A stretch of 64,000 nucleotides of DNA from Diphasiastrum complanatum (GCA_029204225.1 CM055106.1:45393313-45457312); one strand, 5' to 3'. Shown: positions 48,193-62,270, counted from the first letter of the stretch. Program-made: numbers and translations. The notes: generated by a model from the letters alone, not told the origin.

Positions 48193-51100
48193 TTATTTTA
48201 GATCCCACTGATAGAAACCTGTCCCAGCAGATGGAAGGGATAGTATATCCATTTCCATATTAATTGTGTCTGTATCTAGCTCTCCTAAAATGCTATTGTT
48301 TTGAAGCAAATAAGATGATAGACCAGAACTTGGCAGAGAGAGGCCGCTATCAAGATTAGATGGGAGAGACACTTCTAAATCCTCTAGCAAAAAGTCAGCT
48401 TCATTTGTCTCTATATTTGAATTTGGTACTGGAACTTCAGCAGCATAGGTGTTAGAATGGTGCTCCAAAACCCTTTGACTCATTAAAGGTTGATCAACCA
48501 ATGGGGAACTTACAGTAGCTTGAAAATGAGATTCTGAGACCAGTTTGTTTGCACTGGTGTCATTGGAGAGAGTTGTCCTGGGTTCCATAACAACAGTAGC
48601 AAGAGCTCCTTCACTAGGCTGGCTTCTAGAAGACTTCTTATATCTTAATTTCACTATGCCAGGGCGACCGGCACCACCTAATTCCTTTTCAACCTCAGTT
48701 CTTTTCCTTTGATGCGTATCCTTCAAAGGTTCCTTCAAATCAGGTCGATCATCTTTGTGTAGCCTGCAAACATAACCGCCATATGGTCCAGTAGACAAAA
48801 TACACAAATTCTTACAAACACAGACTTAAGAAACGTGACATAACTCTATAACCCAATTCCAAAAACCACTGAACTGGAAACAAAATGAGAATTGTCATCT
48901 GGCTACTAGCGGAATTTGGCAAACCAAAAGGGAAACAGTCACTCAGTTACACACCTTTCTCGAATTCTCTTAAAAGCCTCCTTGGTTGAATAAGGTAAGC
49001 CTGTTTTGGGGTCACGATATCTGCAAAAAGAAATCATTTCGAAGTTCACAGGAAGCACGATAAATGCGTCAATAAGATAGCCTCATTCATAAAGGACTAC
49101 AAGTGACAAAATCTTTGATGTACATATCACAGATACTTATGCATAACTACTGAAGAGAGATTCTAGCTCATTACTAATCATGAAGTGAACTCGCACCAAT
49201 TTTACACAGGTGGCGCAAACTAGGGACCCACAAGTGCATTAACACTATGTCCTCACAGTTCATGAACCAATGTGATGAAGTCATCATACATTCAATACTA
49301 CTGTTCATGATAAAATATTTTGCGAGAACATACAGATGAGTCGAGCGGTGCAGTCTTTAACAACTTTCTCTTTTTCAGATATATTACACTCTATACATTA
49401 TTTTCAATCATGTTGGAGAAAATGATTTTTGGAGGTGAAAGTTTTTATATTCTTTCAGTTGTCTCACCCAAACACATGAGACATGACAAATACAGACTTT
49501 TAGTTCACCTCTGCTGCTGTCTTGGCATGCTTATAATTGATCAAAGGCTTTTTTGTGCTTATGAACAATGAGAGCAGTGAGTCCATATTGTAATTTTGAT
49601 TTGTTACCCACATGATAAGTTCATTCAAAGAGATAATGGAAAGTCACTAGATCAGTGTTATTTTGCAGTTTTGCATCTCTCTTTGACAGGGAATACAAAC
49701 CTGTCTGAGGTCTTTGTTTCCTGGCTGTCATCCTACAACTCAACTTCTACTCAAACCAGCCATGCCATGGAAACTTTACTGCACTTTTGCAACAATAACC
49801 TCAATGCTTCAGTAGTAGTTTGTTATAGCCCCAAGAACAATACACAATTGATACTTTTCTTTCTTAGACGATGAAAGTATATCTGTTTGATTTGGCATCA
49901 TTCACCTCCATATTTTTTCTTTGGGTTCAAGCATGGGAGTAACAAATTTCTGCATTAATTGAAATCGCAGGGCATAAACTTGCAAATGGCTTTGACTAGT
50001 CATGAGTACTTCATATTTTCTAAAGCATCCAAGGCTGAATTGGCATATAAATCTTTGTTGTTCGCTGGTCATATTTTTGGGGCTTGCTGTCGAGATTCAT
50101 TATGACAAAAATTACAAGATCAAAAGCCTTCACGAATGGATTCCAACTTTCAAGTATAGTAGAAAAAACTCAAATTTTCTTGGTTACTGTTTAGTTTTCC
50201 TAATTCATCAAACAATGTGCTTAACTTGTAGGCTATTGATAAAGAAGGGCCTAAATGGTTGACAAAAGAATGGACATGACTGATTCCCTGGAGGCTGGAG
50301 GAGAGACAATGATAGGACATATAGTTTGGTAGAAGTGCTAGACAAGATTTTGACAGATCCCAAGGAAAACATGCCTTCTAAAAGGCAGATTTTAGCCCCA
50401 TAATCAATCATAAAGAACAAAACTAACTCAATGAGTATTCACTACACAAAGCAACTGAAGATCTCAATCAGCTGCAGGAGTTCTCACTGCTTTAAGGTGG
50501 AAGAAGGTAATTGTAAGAACATTTGCAAAGAAAAAGGACATGCAAGTTGTGTGACAAGAAGATAGCCGAGGATGCAACTCATGTGTTGCTTTAGTATAGC
50601 TTACATGAGCACATAAAAAAAAACATTTTCTTTTATTTGCAGCCTATTAATATATAACATTTTTTTCAGTAAACAACATGAATTAGTTGGTAGCTTTTAA
50701 CACAAATTTTGCCACATACAAAGAAGTTACAAGGAAAAGTAGAGATAGAGGAACCCACATTAACATAAGCATAGATGTACTCTTGTACAACTTGATTGGC
50801 TTTGGTATTACTTGAAAGTATTGGTAAAGAGATTCTGAGGTACAGCAGTTACTCTAGATTGCACCTTCGAACTGTATAAAGGCGTGAAAATATGTTGGTT
50901 TATCGGCAGTAGACTGTTAAACAAGTTCATACTAAAGGAAGCCCTTTTAAAATCATGAGCTTTTGCAAGTAATTATCAGTCTTAACACTAGTTGGGTCCC
51001 AAATTCTAGATGAGTGAGGATAGGTATGAACTTGTGAGGATGAGGATGACATTGTAAAAGACAACTTAATTGTCTACTTTATGGATAAACGGCAAATAAT

Positions 51101-54100
51101 TAGAATTCATGACATAAAAAAATGAGCTAATTCATATGGTTCAATCCAGATTACGGTTGAAATTCAACCATGCATAGACTGTAAACAATCCTTGACTGGA
51201 GCTCTCAAAACCGTTCTATGAGAGCCTACAGACTCGTGCTATCAAGGACCAGTTTACTGCTGTAAATGAACCAAAAAATGTACTAACAATAATTAGCTAG
51301 TTAAGGAGACTGACTAGGCAAATCATCTACCTATAGTCGATGTTTAAGGTGAATTGGTAGAGAAAATACAATCCACATCCCAACAACCTCTATTCTATAG
51401 AAGGAATCAATTGCATAAGAGGAGAATAGTTACAGGACATGATGGTTAATTAGGAAAAATAGGAGATTATCATTTACTGTTTCTTTTGATACTAATGAAA
51501 TGTTAGCTAGGAAACATGATTAGGGTAGCTAAATCCATATATATTGTAGATGTGCAGGCATAGTGCGTGTGGCTTGTAACACTCTCTGGTCTACATCAAA
51601 AATTTCCATTATTTTAGGTGCCTTCCCATTCGGTTGGATAGAGTAAGCTTGTAGCGTTGATCGTTTTCAGTCCAACACGTTTCTGGTTTGCAATGTATCT
51701 CTATTTGTATCAATATAGCTCCGCGCAATGTTATTTTAAGTTGATTAGTATGTTGGTTTTCTGATGCGTTGATTGATCACTTCTGAGTTCAATTAGCATT
51801 AACTAAACCTTAGAAGCCCGTTCCAACCAAAATGGGTCGGAACGTTCCGTTCCGTCTGTTCTGGAACGTACTGGGTCGGAACGATTTAGTGTAGGTTCTG
51901 GCCCGCTCGTTTAGACGCTTGTTGCATTGTAAACATATAAGACCAGTCGTTTGTGGGGATGGAAGCAACTCTTCTAGATGGGGTGGTTGTGGAAGAAGGC
52001 GCCATGGTTGCAGCTGGAGCTCTTGTATCTCAAAACATGTGTGTCCTATCTGGACAAGTATTTACAGTCCTGAAACTTGATACTTGCTAACAAATTGAAG
52101 TGACAGATCCTTCTTCGCGATCTTCCTTCTTGATAATATATTGAGGGACGCTTTATAATCCATTGAGGGACGCTACAGATCATAATCGATTTGAGATCAT
52201 TGTTTTGAAATCGATGATGTGTAATTTTTAACAAAGAAATCAATTTTAACAAACACGTTGATTCTAGAATCGCTATCTTCTCTGACTGCTGCTCACGTTA
52301 ATCCTAGAATCCCAAATGGAAGCCAGATCAGAGAAGCTTAGTTGCCCATTCTGTCTATTAACTCTCAGGATATCGTTTTTTTTTTCTTTGTTAATTAAAC
52401 ATATCTTTTTATATATTTTTTGGGAGTCCCGTTCCGGAACGGAACGCGTTCTGGAACGCGTTCGAGAACGCGTTCCGTTCCGGAACGGGCAACTAAGAAT
52501 TAAACTATCAAACAAAAATTTAGCCATTAATCTTTTTTCTTTTTCTTTTTTAATATTTGGGTCACGGATCGCCAACAATCCAGAACCCAAAACACGCGTT
52601 CCAAATAGTTTTTGCAGCGCATCGCGTTATTTTTGCAGCAAATCGAGATCCATTGCAACTATGGTCTTGAGTATATTAGCAAATCATGTCATTTCATTTT
52701 CCTCTTTTTCTGTCAATCATTGCTTGTAAATCATGTTGCAACCTTATGTGTGAGTTGTGCCATAAGAAATTTAAAGAGCTCAAGTTTCAAGTTACTTCTC
52801 TAGAGCAAGTAACAATCTAACTAGATGAGGAAGAGCATGTTCCTTATATAGCAAACTAATTAAGTAAAGAGCAACAATCTTGATATTCGAACTTATATTT
52901 CTTCTAGATTACAACCACCTAATTGACACATTGTTAGCTACTGCACTTTGGTAGAATAACACTATCTTATTAATGATTTCTTCAAAACCATGTTCCATTC
53001 AAGGAACGTTAATTGGAATGGGTTTAACTTTAGCAATAACTTAAACAAAACAAGAAAAACCGATGTTGGTTATAGTAGTGGAACAATGGTAAAAAAAGAA
53101 CGATTGGTCAATGGATCATGATATATCTTAAAGCAAAACAAAGAAATCATGAAATGTTTATAATAATGATAACTTGAAAAAATACAAGAGCTTCCTACTA
53201 GTATCAACAATCAAGGACAAACTTTGGTCACTATGTTGTGAAGAATTTATTGCTTTTGAAACTTGCAGCTTTAGGAGTAGTGTTACATATGCAATATATA
53301 TTTTGTCACACATGGGAGCACACACACATACACATACCAACGCAATTTTATTGCAAAATGAATTTTTGATTTTGATTTATTGAACCGAAAAGAATGCTAA
53401 CTATTAGCTAGGAAGTTTTTCAAAAATCTATCTTCAAGCATTGAAAGGTGTGGGCCAAGTTGTAGAGTTGTAACAGACGCGTCAAACTCCTGCGCATTTA
53501 CTCAACCTAATTAAGTCAAAGAGATTAGAATATTCAAATTTGAAATAAAAGCTAACTCATTCTTGCAATACTCCTTGAGAGTGTCTGCAATAATTTCCAT
53601 CAAATTGATGGGCAAAGCTGGCCACGAGAAATCTGATATGCTCCAAACAGGAATTTTTGGCACGTAGACATAGCAAAATTTGAATAGTCCACAAAACTTG
53701 AAACCTTTTTTATTGGTATGTCATTATGTTCAAAATAAGATATACTAAAATAGGCAACCATAAGAATTGATAGTATTGATGGTATTGCAAACCATCATTT
53801 TAAGATCTCATATTTTACTTACTACGATGTAGTTTTTACACATGTTAGCTTACTTATCACTAGCTCTGTCATCAATATCTCATGCTTTTCAAATAGTTGT
53901 ATATGTGTTATCATACATTAACTATCTGCTTAGGATTTTTATCTCGAAAATATGACCAGGAAAGCCTATCAAAAAGCTCCTAATTCCTTTTCATGAAAGA
54001 GGTATTAAAATGGAATGTAATTTAGAAAGGAAAAAAGTAAATATAAAGTATGCATGTGACATACTCAGCTTATTTTATTTGTGATTGGTGGCATATGGTG

Positions 54101-57100
54101 GAAAGGCGTTACCAAGGAGCTCCCAATAGGGTCTAGGGAGTAATTTTCAGCACTTGACAACGAATCTTAACTCAGTATTGCTTTGAATAAATTTTAAACA
54201 AAAATTTTGAAAAACTTTCAAGAATCGGACACATTAAGTTTTGAGAAAAGCCTTGGCACTTCTCCTGTGTTATTAATGCTTATGAATGAGCATTTACCAC
54301 TTACATAACAACAAATAACAAATTTTCCTTTATGGGCTTCCACATTCTCATTACCACATGCCAATGGACTCCAAGCAGTTAACCATTTTACTATAAGGTT
54401 GGAGTTTTGAAAAGCCTTGCCCTTCTAGCACTCAAAGCTACAAGACATAGCACAATCTTTCAAAGTGCTGGAAACATGACATGTCAATCTAGAACGAGCA
54501 GTTTCGCAAACTTCAATCATTTATTCAACACAAAATGGTGGCCAACGTACTCACTTGGCAGGTTGTCCCGTGATTACACATACAGGTCGTTCTGGATCTG
54601 CACCATGGGGAAACCAAGTGAGTAGTTTGAAGAGACTAAAAAATAATCGACCAAGGGAAGACCACTAGCTAAAGAATAATAACTACAACAAGGATCCAGT
54701 CAATTAAGAATCAAGATAAAATAATATTTCAAATCTCTGAAAAGACATTCCAGGAAATTCCACCTATAAATAACAAAGAGTTGTGATCTAATCCTTCCCT
54801 TTACATGCATAAATCACACGAAGCTATCAAAAGTAGACAATGTCTTACAAAAATATTCTTCACTTTATGGACCTTCGACCTATTTAATTGAGCTTATGAA
54901 GAAAGAAGAGAGAAAAGAAAAATGCCAAGTTTTCATATAGTACACTATCATAAGCAATTGATTTTTAGCATTTATGGAATTCATAAGCAAATATAAAATC
55001 TACCAATAGCGAGTGCTTAAAAGATGGTGGTTATTAAGAAGCTATATCTATTTTTAAAATGAATATTTGAACTATTCTTACAGTATGAGATTTGTTCATC
55101 TATAAAAAGTTCAAATTTATCACAGAAGGCTTTGCCAATGTTGCTTCATAGTAGTTGACCATAGAAAGTAGGTTTTGTGAGTTAGATCCATTCCATTTTT
55201 GGGTGATTACAATAGGAAAAAAAGAGAAAATAATTGGTCCAAGTGTTGCAACATACAGCCATGCACACACATGCATGACTACATGCATCACCCCCCAGCA
55301 ACATCATGTTGAAATAAGGGCGAAGACCCCTGCATGTGATTCTAATCAAGTCAATAGACAAGTAGATGAAGATCCATCAGCCATGGAGGAAGGTCAACAG
55401 AGATGCTACAAGTCTCACTCCACACTTTCCAGCAAAATGCATATATACACCTAAAAAGGGTTTATATTAGTTACAATTTAATCAATTACCTACAAGTCAT
55501 GATGACTTTGAATGCCTTATAAGTAATATAGCTCAACACCATGTCAAGTCATGACCCTCCAATTATATTTAGCCACTATATTAGCTATTACTAGAATTGT
55601 GGAGGAAGTCCCACCATTAGTGGAATTTCACTAGATTCTAGATGAGCTCGACTCCCACCATGATACATAAATCTAATTTGAAAGTGGTGCCAAGGAGAAA
55701 TGCTCCTGATTTGACCCCGTACCAAATATAGTGGGATTGAGAAGTTAAAGGTTAGACATTTAAATGTGACTGATTAAAGTTGGCCCAAGATTGGCAAGTT
55801 AGGTACAAAGCTTTGTATATATGTAACCTCTATTCTCAACTTCATTAGAGTTGAATTTACACTTATCTCTTGTTTCTTTCATGTCATTGTTATAATTTGA
55901 TTGATATGCCAAGATCAGAGTTAGATCTTCTTTTTTTGGTGCAAGAGTCGGATTTTCCTCGATTGTTGCCTTTTGAAAAACCTAGACCTATATATCCCTT
56001 GTAATTTTTTTTACAATCAGATCATCTAGTGTAACCCAGCCTCTAATGATTGTGTTCTAACCTCTCCAAGAGGCTCATGACACGTTAGAGTCTAGCAAGA
56101 TATCAAAACCAAGCGAGAGAAATTCATCATAGAGCATTTGTGACACTAGAGCTCACTCTCCAGAATAGGACATTTTTGAGATGGAGATGTTTTTCCCAAA
56201 GTCTCAAACTACATCTCTTTTTGACAACAAGCGTACAATATGAGAACAATCATCACATCTACCAATCTACACGACAAGATTGACATGCACTGCACAAGAA
56301 AGAGAAAGAGATGTATTATTGTCTTGTAAGATACCCAAAGGTACATAATACTAACAAGTACCCTTTAATAGTGTATGTAACTATGAGAGAGCAAGAACAT
56401 CTCCAAAAAGTCTAATTCAAATAAAATAAGCTTTCTACTATATTAGAAACTACCAAATGGTATGCAATGAAAAACATTATGTACATTGTTGCACACAGAA
56501 TGGCATATATACTATGAGAGTTAGGGTAGGACTTTGAAGTACGATGTAATGGTGACAAGTTGAGCCTCTTAGGCTAGAGGGCGATTGTCGTGACATGAAG
56601 CATGTAGTTGTCGATGCCAAGGTGACATGTAGATTGGATCTATCTAGCAACATGCCACTGTAAAGCAAGTCCTATGATGTTTATCTCTATGTCTAAAGGG
56701 GATGATGGAACCCTCAAATGAACTCACAATCTAACCACTAGGAATTGACTTCCTATCCATGAAACACACTTTGCCATCAAGACACCCATGTGTATGAAGC
56801 CAGGTCATCGTCCATAATAATGTGAATACCTCACAACTTAGCCCTCTATCGACGGTTCTCCATGGATGTGAATATGATTATTCATGTGGCATTATCATTC
56901 TTTGTCCTCCAAGTTGTCTCCATATCTAAACTCTAGTGACTAAGAGTGGTCTTAAGAAAATGCTTTGCCTCACTTAGTGCATCTTACGTGTCTAGTATGC
57001 CACGTAACTCAATGTTATGGGCAATGAAAGTTGTAGTAGCACCTCGATTGGTAAATACATTTGGCAATTAAGACATTTGGCACCTCAATGAAGGCTTCAA

Positions 57101-60100
57101 TCCTTCAAAGGAGAGAGAATCTTCAAATTAAACCAACATGCAAGCCTGTATGCAAATGTTGGGAACTTTGACCTAGGACACTACAAAGTGAACTAGCAAA
57201 GAAGTTATTCACTCGAAACAAGGAGAAAGAAAATGACGACTTTATTTACCACATGCGCCCAATTGTAGATAGGGCATAGCTCCTCCAACAATTGTTGGAT
57301 AATACAAAAGTACGACAAGAGTATTCTCCACAAACAAAATGATACGCACAATGTTTGTCCTCACCTTAAACAAGTATTGATTGTTCTCTTAAAACGAACT
57401 AGCGAAATGTGTTTCCTATTCAGGCAAGGAATTAGGAGAGGCTTTGGTAAGAACAAATAAGATTTTTAATGCATAGACAGTGCCCCCCACCAAAAATTCC
57501 CCAAAAGCATTGTTGAAAATGAGAATAGTGCCCAAACTCCCTCAATAGCCATGTGATTGCCTTTCTTGTCCCAAATATTACCTACTAATAGATATTCAAC
57601 CTCATGCTTAAAAATCCAATTCGTGCTAGCTTTTTCACATGCAAATATACCATCCTCATGGTCTCAATCTCTTCTAGCATGTCCCAATTGGATCAACAAT
57701 GATGGCTGCCTTTTTTTGTCTTGAAAGGTTTTAACCCTTCATTTTCAATATGAAACCCTACTTGTAAAGTATCTTTTATGGTCCAATAGGTCACCAACCC
57801 TTGATTCTCCATTGAGCATGACAATATAATCGATCACAAGGTCATTCCATGAGTACGTTATACATTTATCTACTTCAAGCAATCAGTACATTCAAGATGC
57901 CCACAGTCATCCATGAGGTAGACAAAACATTCACCCACATGAGGTAGTCAGTATACCTGCCTACCTGAAGCAATCAATACATTTGACTACTGAACTTAAG
58001 AGCCATGGTAATCAGCAGGCCACCACAAGCTTGAAAACATCCTTACATAGCATACTATTTCACCGTGTGTAACAAATTCCAAGAGTTTGACAAATAACTA
58101 GAAATGAACAATCCAAGTTGCTAGAACAATCAAGATAATGAAAGCAACCATCTTCATAAGTACTTCTCATTTTTAGGGGAAAAAATGCTCAAAGTGAGGT
58201 GGCATTCATTGGTATTTTGCCAAAAGGTGGCTGCGTAATTGGTATTCTAGAATGAATAGTCTAGAAAGCCCTAAGATATCATTTTAAACTTTGAAGCATC
58301 GCCTTGAAAAGGTGCTTTTGTTAGTGGTTGGCGATTTACTTAGCGCTACTTACATTTATAATTAGAACAGAAGGACTGAGACCCATCCACTCGACTATCT
58401 CTTTGTTCAGTATTTTCTCTGAATCTCAACTACTTCGCAAATGTTTATGGAGATCTAGATTCTACAGGTTCATGTGCCTATAGTTCCACGAAAGAGTTTG
58501 AGAAGCTCCAGGAATTAGGCACATGTATACAATTTGAATAACATGAAAATTCTCTTGCCCATTTGGATTCACTAGCTTTAAAATGTGATGTGTCTAATTT
58601 TGCTTGAATCTGTTGTTCAGTTTGATAAGTTCACTGATTGGACACATGACAAGAGACGTTTCCAAGTATGTAAGATAGAAAAATTTACATCCAAGCACAT
58701 GTAGTCTTTAGCAGGAGCATATAACATCTCCTCGGAAAAGACGAGCTACCTAGATGTGAGCAATAATTCCATAAATATGTCCATGATTTCCATTTATTGA
58801 GATATTGCTTAATCCTTGATATTATAGAATAAGATATATATGCTGCATTGTAATGAAATCATTTTTGGGAAAAAAGACATTCCAACTTGCTTTACATACA
58901 TAATGTGATACTGCGACTTAAACAAGAAATCAGGGAGAGGAAATAGTCATTGCCAACATCCTACAAGTCAAGTTTGCACTTTCGCACGCACTACAGTTCT
59001 CTAGCAAGCTTTTCCTTCGCGTATACTATACTTGCCAGCCATAGAGGAACTTACAATGTGGTGCCTTTGAATTAATAACTGCTGGTAATGTGTTGACCTC
59101 AGTAAATTGAAGCACATTTCTTCCTACATTGACCAATTGAAAAACATATATCATTACACCAGAACTTGATAATTCTCTCAGCATTCTAGTCATATTAGCA
59201 TCCAAAAGAGACTTCAGATTTGGGAATTCTAGTTGCAGTGCTTTACACACCATGCACTGAATGGAACCGAATTTGTGGGCCTGTGTACAGACTTTTTCGA
59301 ATTACAGCCCTCTTCTTTACTTCCTCTTCACGGGCTAACATCCTTTGTAGAGACTGTAAATTCATAAACTCTGCAGAAATAAACAACAAATTCCAGCATC
59401 AATTCTCTACAAGTTTCTACCTTATGAGGCAGCTGCCAAAACACAAAGGAATGATGATAAACTCCAAGAGAAAAACATCTGCAATAACTCATCTCATTTT
59501 TTTAAACCTGCTTGTTCCTTGCTTAGTTGCCCGTTCCGGAACGGAATGCATTCTGGAACGCGTTCCGTTCCCGGAACGATGCCCAAAAAAAAAAATAGGT
59601 ATTTTTGACAAAGGATTTAATTAAGATAAATAATTTGAATAATTAAATGTATATCAATATCGTTCCGACCAGGAACGTTCCGAAACGTATGGAACGTTCA
59701 GAACGGAACGTTCGGACCCATTTTGGTCGGAATGGGCTTCTAAGGTTCCTTGTATGACTTGCAATTGTTCTTTAAACAGTAGATAGAACTTAATATTTAA
59801 ACCTCTTTTTTTTTAGATGGACTGAGGAGAATTGTGTCTGCCATTCATAAAAGAGTAGCAGGAAAACAAATGGGCACACTTCCAATAAATTCATGGTAAA
59901 ACATGCCCTGGATGCGTCATGGAGCTTGGATGAACTTAATTTTCCATTACTCAATAGCTCAGATCAGAGCTGCCCGTGTTGTTGATGTTCCAGAACATGT
60001 TTTGTTTCAAAACATCACGCAAAATTTTTTACACTTTCAGAATGCTTACTATTTTTTATTTTTTTGTAAATATTTTTGAGAATTAGTACAAAATAGTCTC

Positions 60101-61820
60101 AGATTCCAGGTAATGCTTTTCAAATTTGAGGTAATGCATTTTTTGTATTTGCTGAGATGCATTACCTCAATAGAAAAGTGAACTCAAAGAACTCATTTCT
60201 GTTTATGATTCTTCCATAAAAAAACTTTGAATAATATATAGAAAAATGTTGAATATCACATTGTGCTTGTGTACTTGCCAATCAAGAACGTGGTCCATAG
60301 GAAACTGAGTAGCAAACTTTACTTTCTTGTTCTCATGCTCTAAAGGTCCCATCGTTCTTGTCTTGAATGAGTACCACCAGTCAAGCATTATCAAGTACTA
60401 AACCCATAGCTGATACAAATACTGAACAGTCTTCAAAGTTCAAAGCAACATTAAAGATTTGAAAATCTATTGAAACACTATGATTTGTTTGTTACAGCAG
60501 CAGCCAGCAATCCAGTATATAATTCTTTGTAACCCAAAAATTTTGATAAAATAAATTATAATATGTATATTTCGACATTCCAAACCTTTCAGGTTCAGAA
60601 CAGGTATCTATGGCTCAGAACATAAATATCCATATAACAATAGAAAGAACTTAAAAGCTTCAAAATATTTGAACTAACTGCTGGTTGAAATTCATTCTAA
60701 TTCATTCTACTAAAACTTAAGATCTATAGAACAGGAATCATCAAGAAAAAGTAACCTTAATCAGTAGAGTAGTACTTCAGCTTCAAGGAAAAATTCTGCA
60801 CTTTTAGTGATGAGAATATGGATGTACCGACAGCTTCAACAAGCGTCTCTCCAATTTAGGTTCCATTATATGAAACAACTGAATTTCAATCAAAATAAAG
60901 GCCAACCTGTTTGAGCCGCTTCTTGCAGCATCTCCTTTTGGGTCATTCTCCTCTCTTCTTCAAACCCTTTCTTTTTCTTGACAGGCTAGCTTAACACGCA
61001 TCAAGAGGACAAAAGCAATAAATTTTCACAAGAATACAGTCAACAATCTGAGCCTTCACATTCTTAACTAAACAATTTCCAATAAGATGTTTTCCATTAT
61101 ATGAACATGATTCCTATCATACCAAAGAAACTTCAATCATGGAAGGCCATTGTTTTCTAAAACAGAGACTTCAGGAGTTGACTAGCTAAAAATTAGCTAA
61201 CTAAATGGACAAGAGTTAGTACAGAAACATGTCGTAAGAATAATATTTACCCACCAAGTCAGAAATGATGATTTTTATCTAGCAGTAACCATCATCTGTA
61301 CAAGAATTTTATCAAGTATTTTGTAGCTGATTTATTGGGAAGATGAGTGCCAAGTGGTCATGCATGCAAAATAGACAATAGAAGAACCCCAGCTTAGAAA
61401 TCTTGATTTGCAGAAGCGCGCTGTGTTTTCTGATGCAAACAGATTGAACTCTTTCCAACAATGAAGTTTCAATAAGGCCGAAAACATAAATAGAGCTCAA
61501 AAATGCTACTTACCCTTGATGCCGGTTGCAAGGCACGTAAGGCATCTCTTTCTGCTTGCCTTACAATTACTGCCATTCTGGTGGACTTTCTGATAGCTCT
61601 TTCCCCATCTCCTTCCTGAATAGCTTCTGGGCTGTCATGTGCAGGTGGTGAGAGTTTCTCTTCAGGAAGATGAGAAACCTTTGTTTTCTCCTCAGAAGAC
61701 TCAAAAGGAACAGCAGTTTGCTCCTTGAAACTCACGCTTTTTCTTGCAGAGGTAACTTTTTTCTTATCCACAGTAGCTCTCTTAATAAAAAACTGCTTCT
61801 TTTTCTTCCTAAATGGTCTC
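48193..61820 (-). CDS. SWC2: SWC2/YL1 (VPS72-type) subunit of the SWR1 complex, 5' end outside the window
   Basis: Nuclear SWR1 chromatin-remodelling subunit that handles histone H2A.Z. Seven exons on the minus strand, all GT...AG and in phase: 61820-61514, 60985-60907, 59370-59251, 59123-59055, 54597-54555, 49020-48955, 48763-48193 (417 complete residues visible). YL1 signatures in order: RRPFRKKKKQFF, ERAIRKSTRMAVIVRQAERD, MTQKEMLQEAAQTEFMNLQS, LQRMLAREEEVKKRAV, YTGPQIRF, then the YL1-C domain PERPVCVITGQPAKYRDPKT and GLPYSTKEAFKRIRER. The last exon adds about 190 residues, Ser/Leu/Asp-rich at its end, longer than expected for plant homologues. The acidic H2A.Z-binding N-terminus must lie beyond 64000, unless an in-frame ATG at 61894 is used. 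Introns reach 5.5 kb. No disabling change seen. Confidence 0.93.
51809..52497. mobile_element. hAT-like non-autonomous element, 689 bp, in an SWC2 intron
   Basis: Left end CTTAGAAGCCCGTTCC and right end GGAACGGGCAACTAAG are inverted repeats (14/16). The flanks are AACTAAAC (51801-51808) and AATTAAAC (52498-52505), an 8-bp target duplication with one difference. Next to the left end are AATGGGTCGGAACGTTCCG words; next to the right end is the 62-bp palindrome. The interior is AT-rich and non-coding. Confidence 0.82.
52428..52489. repeat. 62-bp near-perfect palindrome of GGAACG words
   Basis: The 62 bases equal their own reverse complement except for one mismatched pair (the 26th base against the 37th). 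Built from CCCGTTCCGGAACGG, AACGCGTTC and their mirror. Subterminal in the element 51809-52497. Confidence 0.95.
52506..54554. other. SWC2 intron sequence
   Basis: Remaining part of the 5.5-kb intron 49021-54554; AT-rich, no further feature recognised. The portion 49021-51800 is likewise featureless. Confidence 0.5.
54598..59054. other. SWC2 intron sequence
   Basis: A 4.5-kb intron between YL1 exons. No coding or element structure recognised on either strand; AT-rich with scattered short repeats. Confidence 0.5.
59522..59744. mobile_element. hAT-like MITE, 223 bp, with perfect 8-bp target duplication
   Basis: Left end CTTAGTTGCCCGTTCC and right end GGAATGGGCTTCTAAG form terminal inverted repeats. 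GTTCCTTG stands on both sides (59514-59521 and 59745-59752). The interior has GGAACG palindromic words at each end and an AT-rich middle. No coding capacity. It lies in the SWC2 intron 59371-60906. Confidence 0.9.
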
Positions 61821-61929
61821 CTAAAGAAACAAAGAACATCGATAACCACAGTCAGATGACATCGATACATTAACTGTGACCGATTATATTTCATATACTT
61901 TCACTTCACAAGTTGCAACTGTATGACTA

Positions 61930-62270
61930 TAATATTTGACAGTGCGATCCCCTGCAAGAATGCTCATTCCAGATCGCCAGCGTTCTGGACAGCAGAATGC
62001 TGTCTGGATCGCTATTTTCTTTTTAAGAGAAATAAACAAAAACAACACTAAATAGCTTTAAAAAACCCTAAATAGCAGCAGGAAAAAAAAAATTAGACAC
62101 CCTAAAAAAATGTTACACAACAGAAAACAAAAAAAACAGTACAGATTCTATTTTATCGCTAAAATTCAAAAATATATATATAAGTGCATGTTCCGAGAAA
62201 CCGTAATGGGATTTCCAGGATCACATTCTGGAACACGCTATGGATCAGAATGTGCACCTATGGTATTTGA
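61930..62270. other. TTCTGG/GATC word array, MITE-like
   Basis: Clusters of CATTCCAGATCGCCAGCGTTCTGG (read in pieces) at 61965-62012 and CATTCTGGAACACGC with GGATCAGAATGTG at 62224-62256 flank an A-rich, non-coding middle. The style resembles the hAT-like elements, but no terminal repeats or target duplication were identified. Confidence 0.4.
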
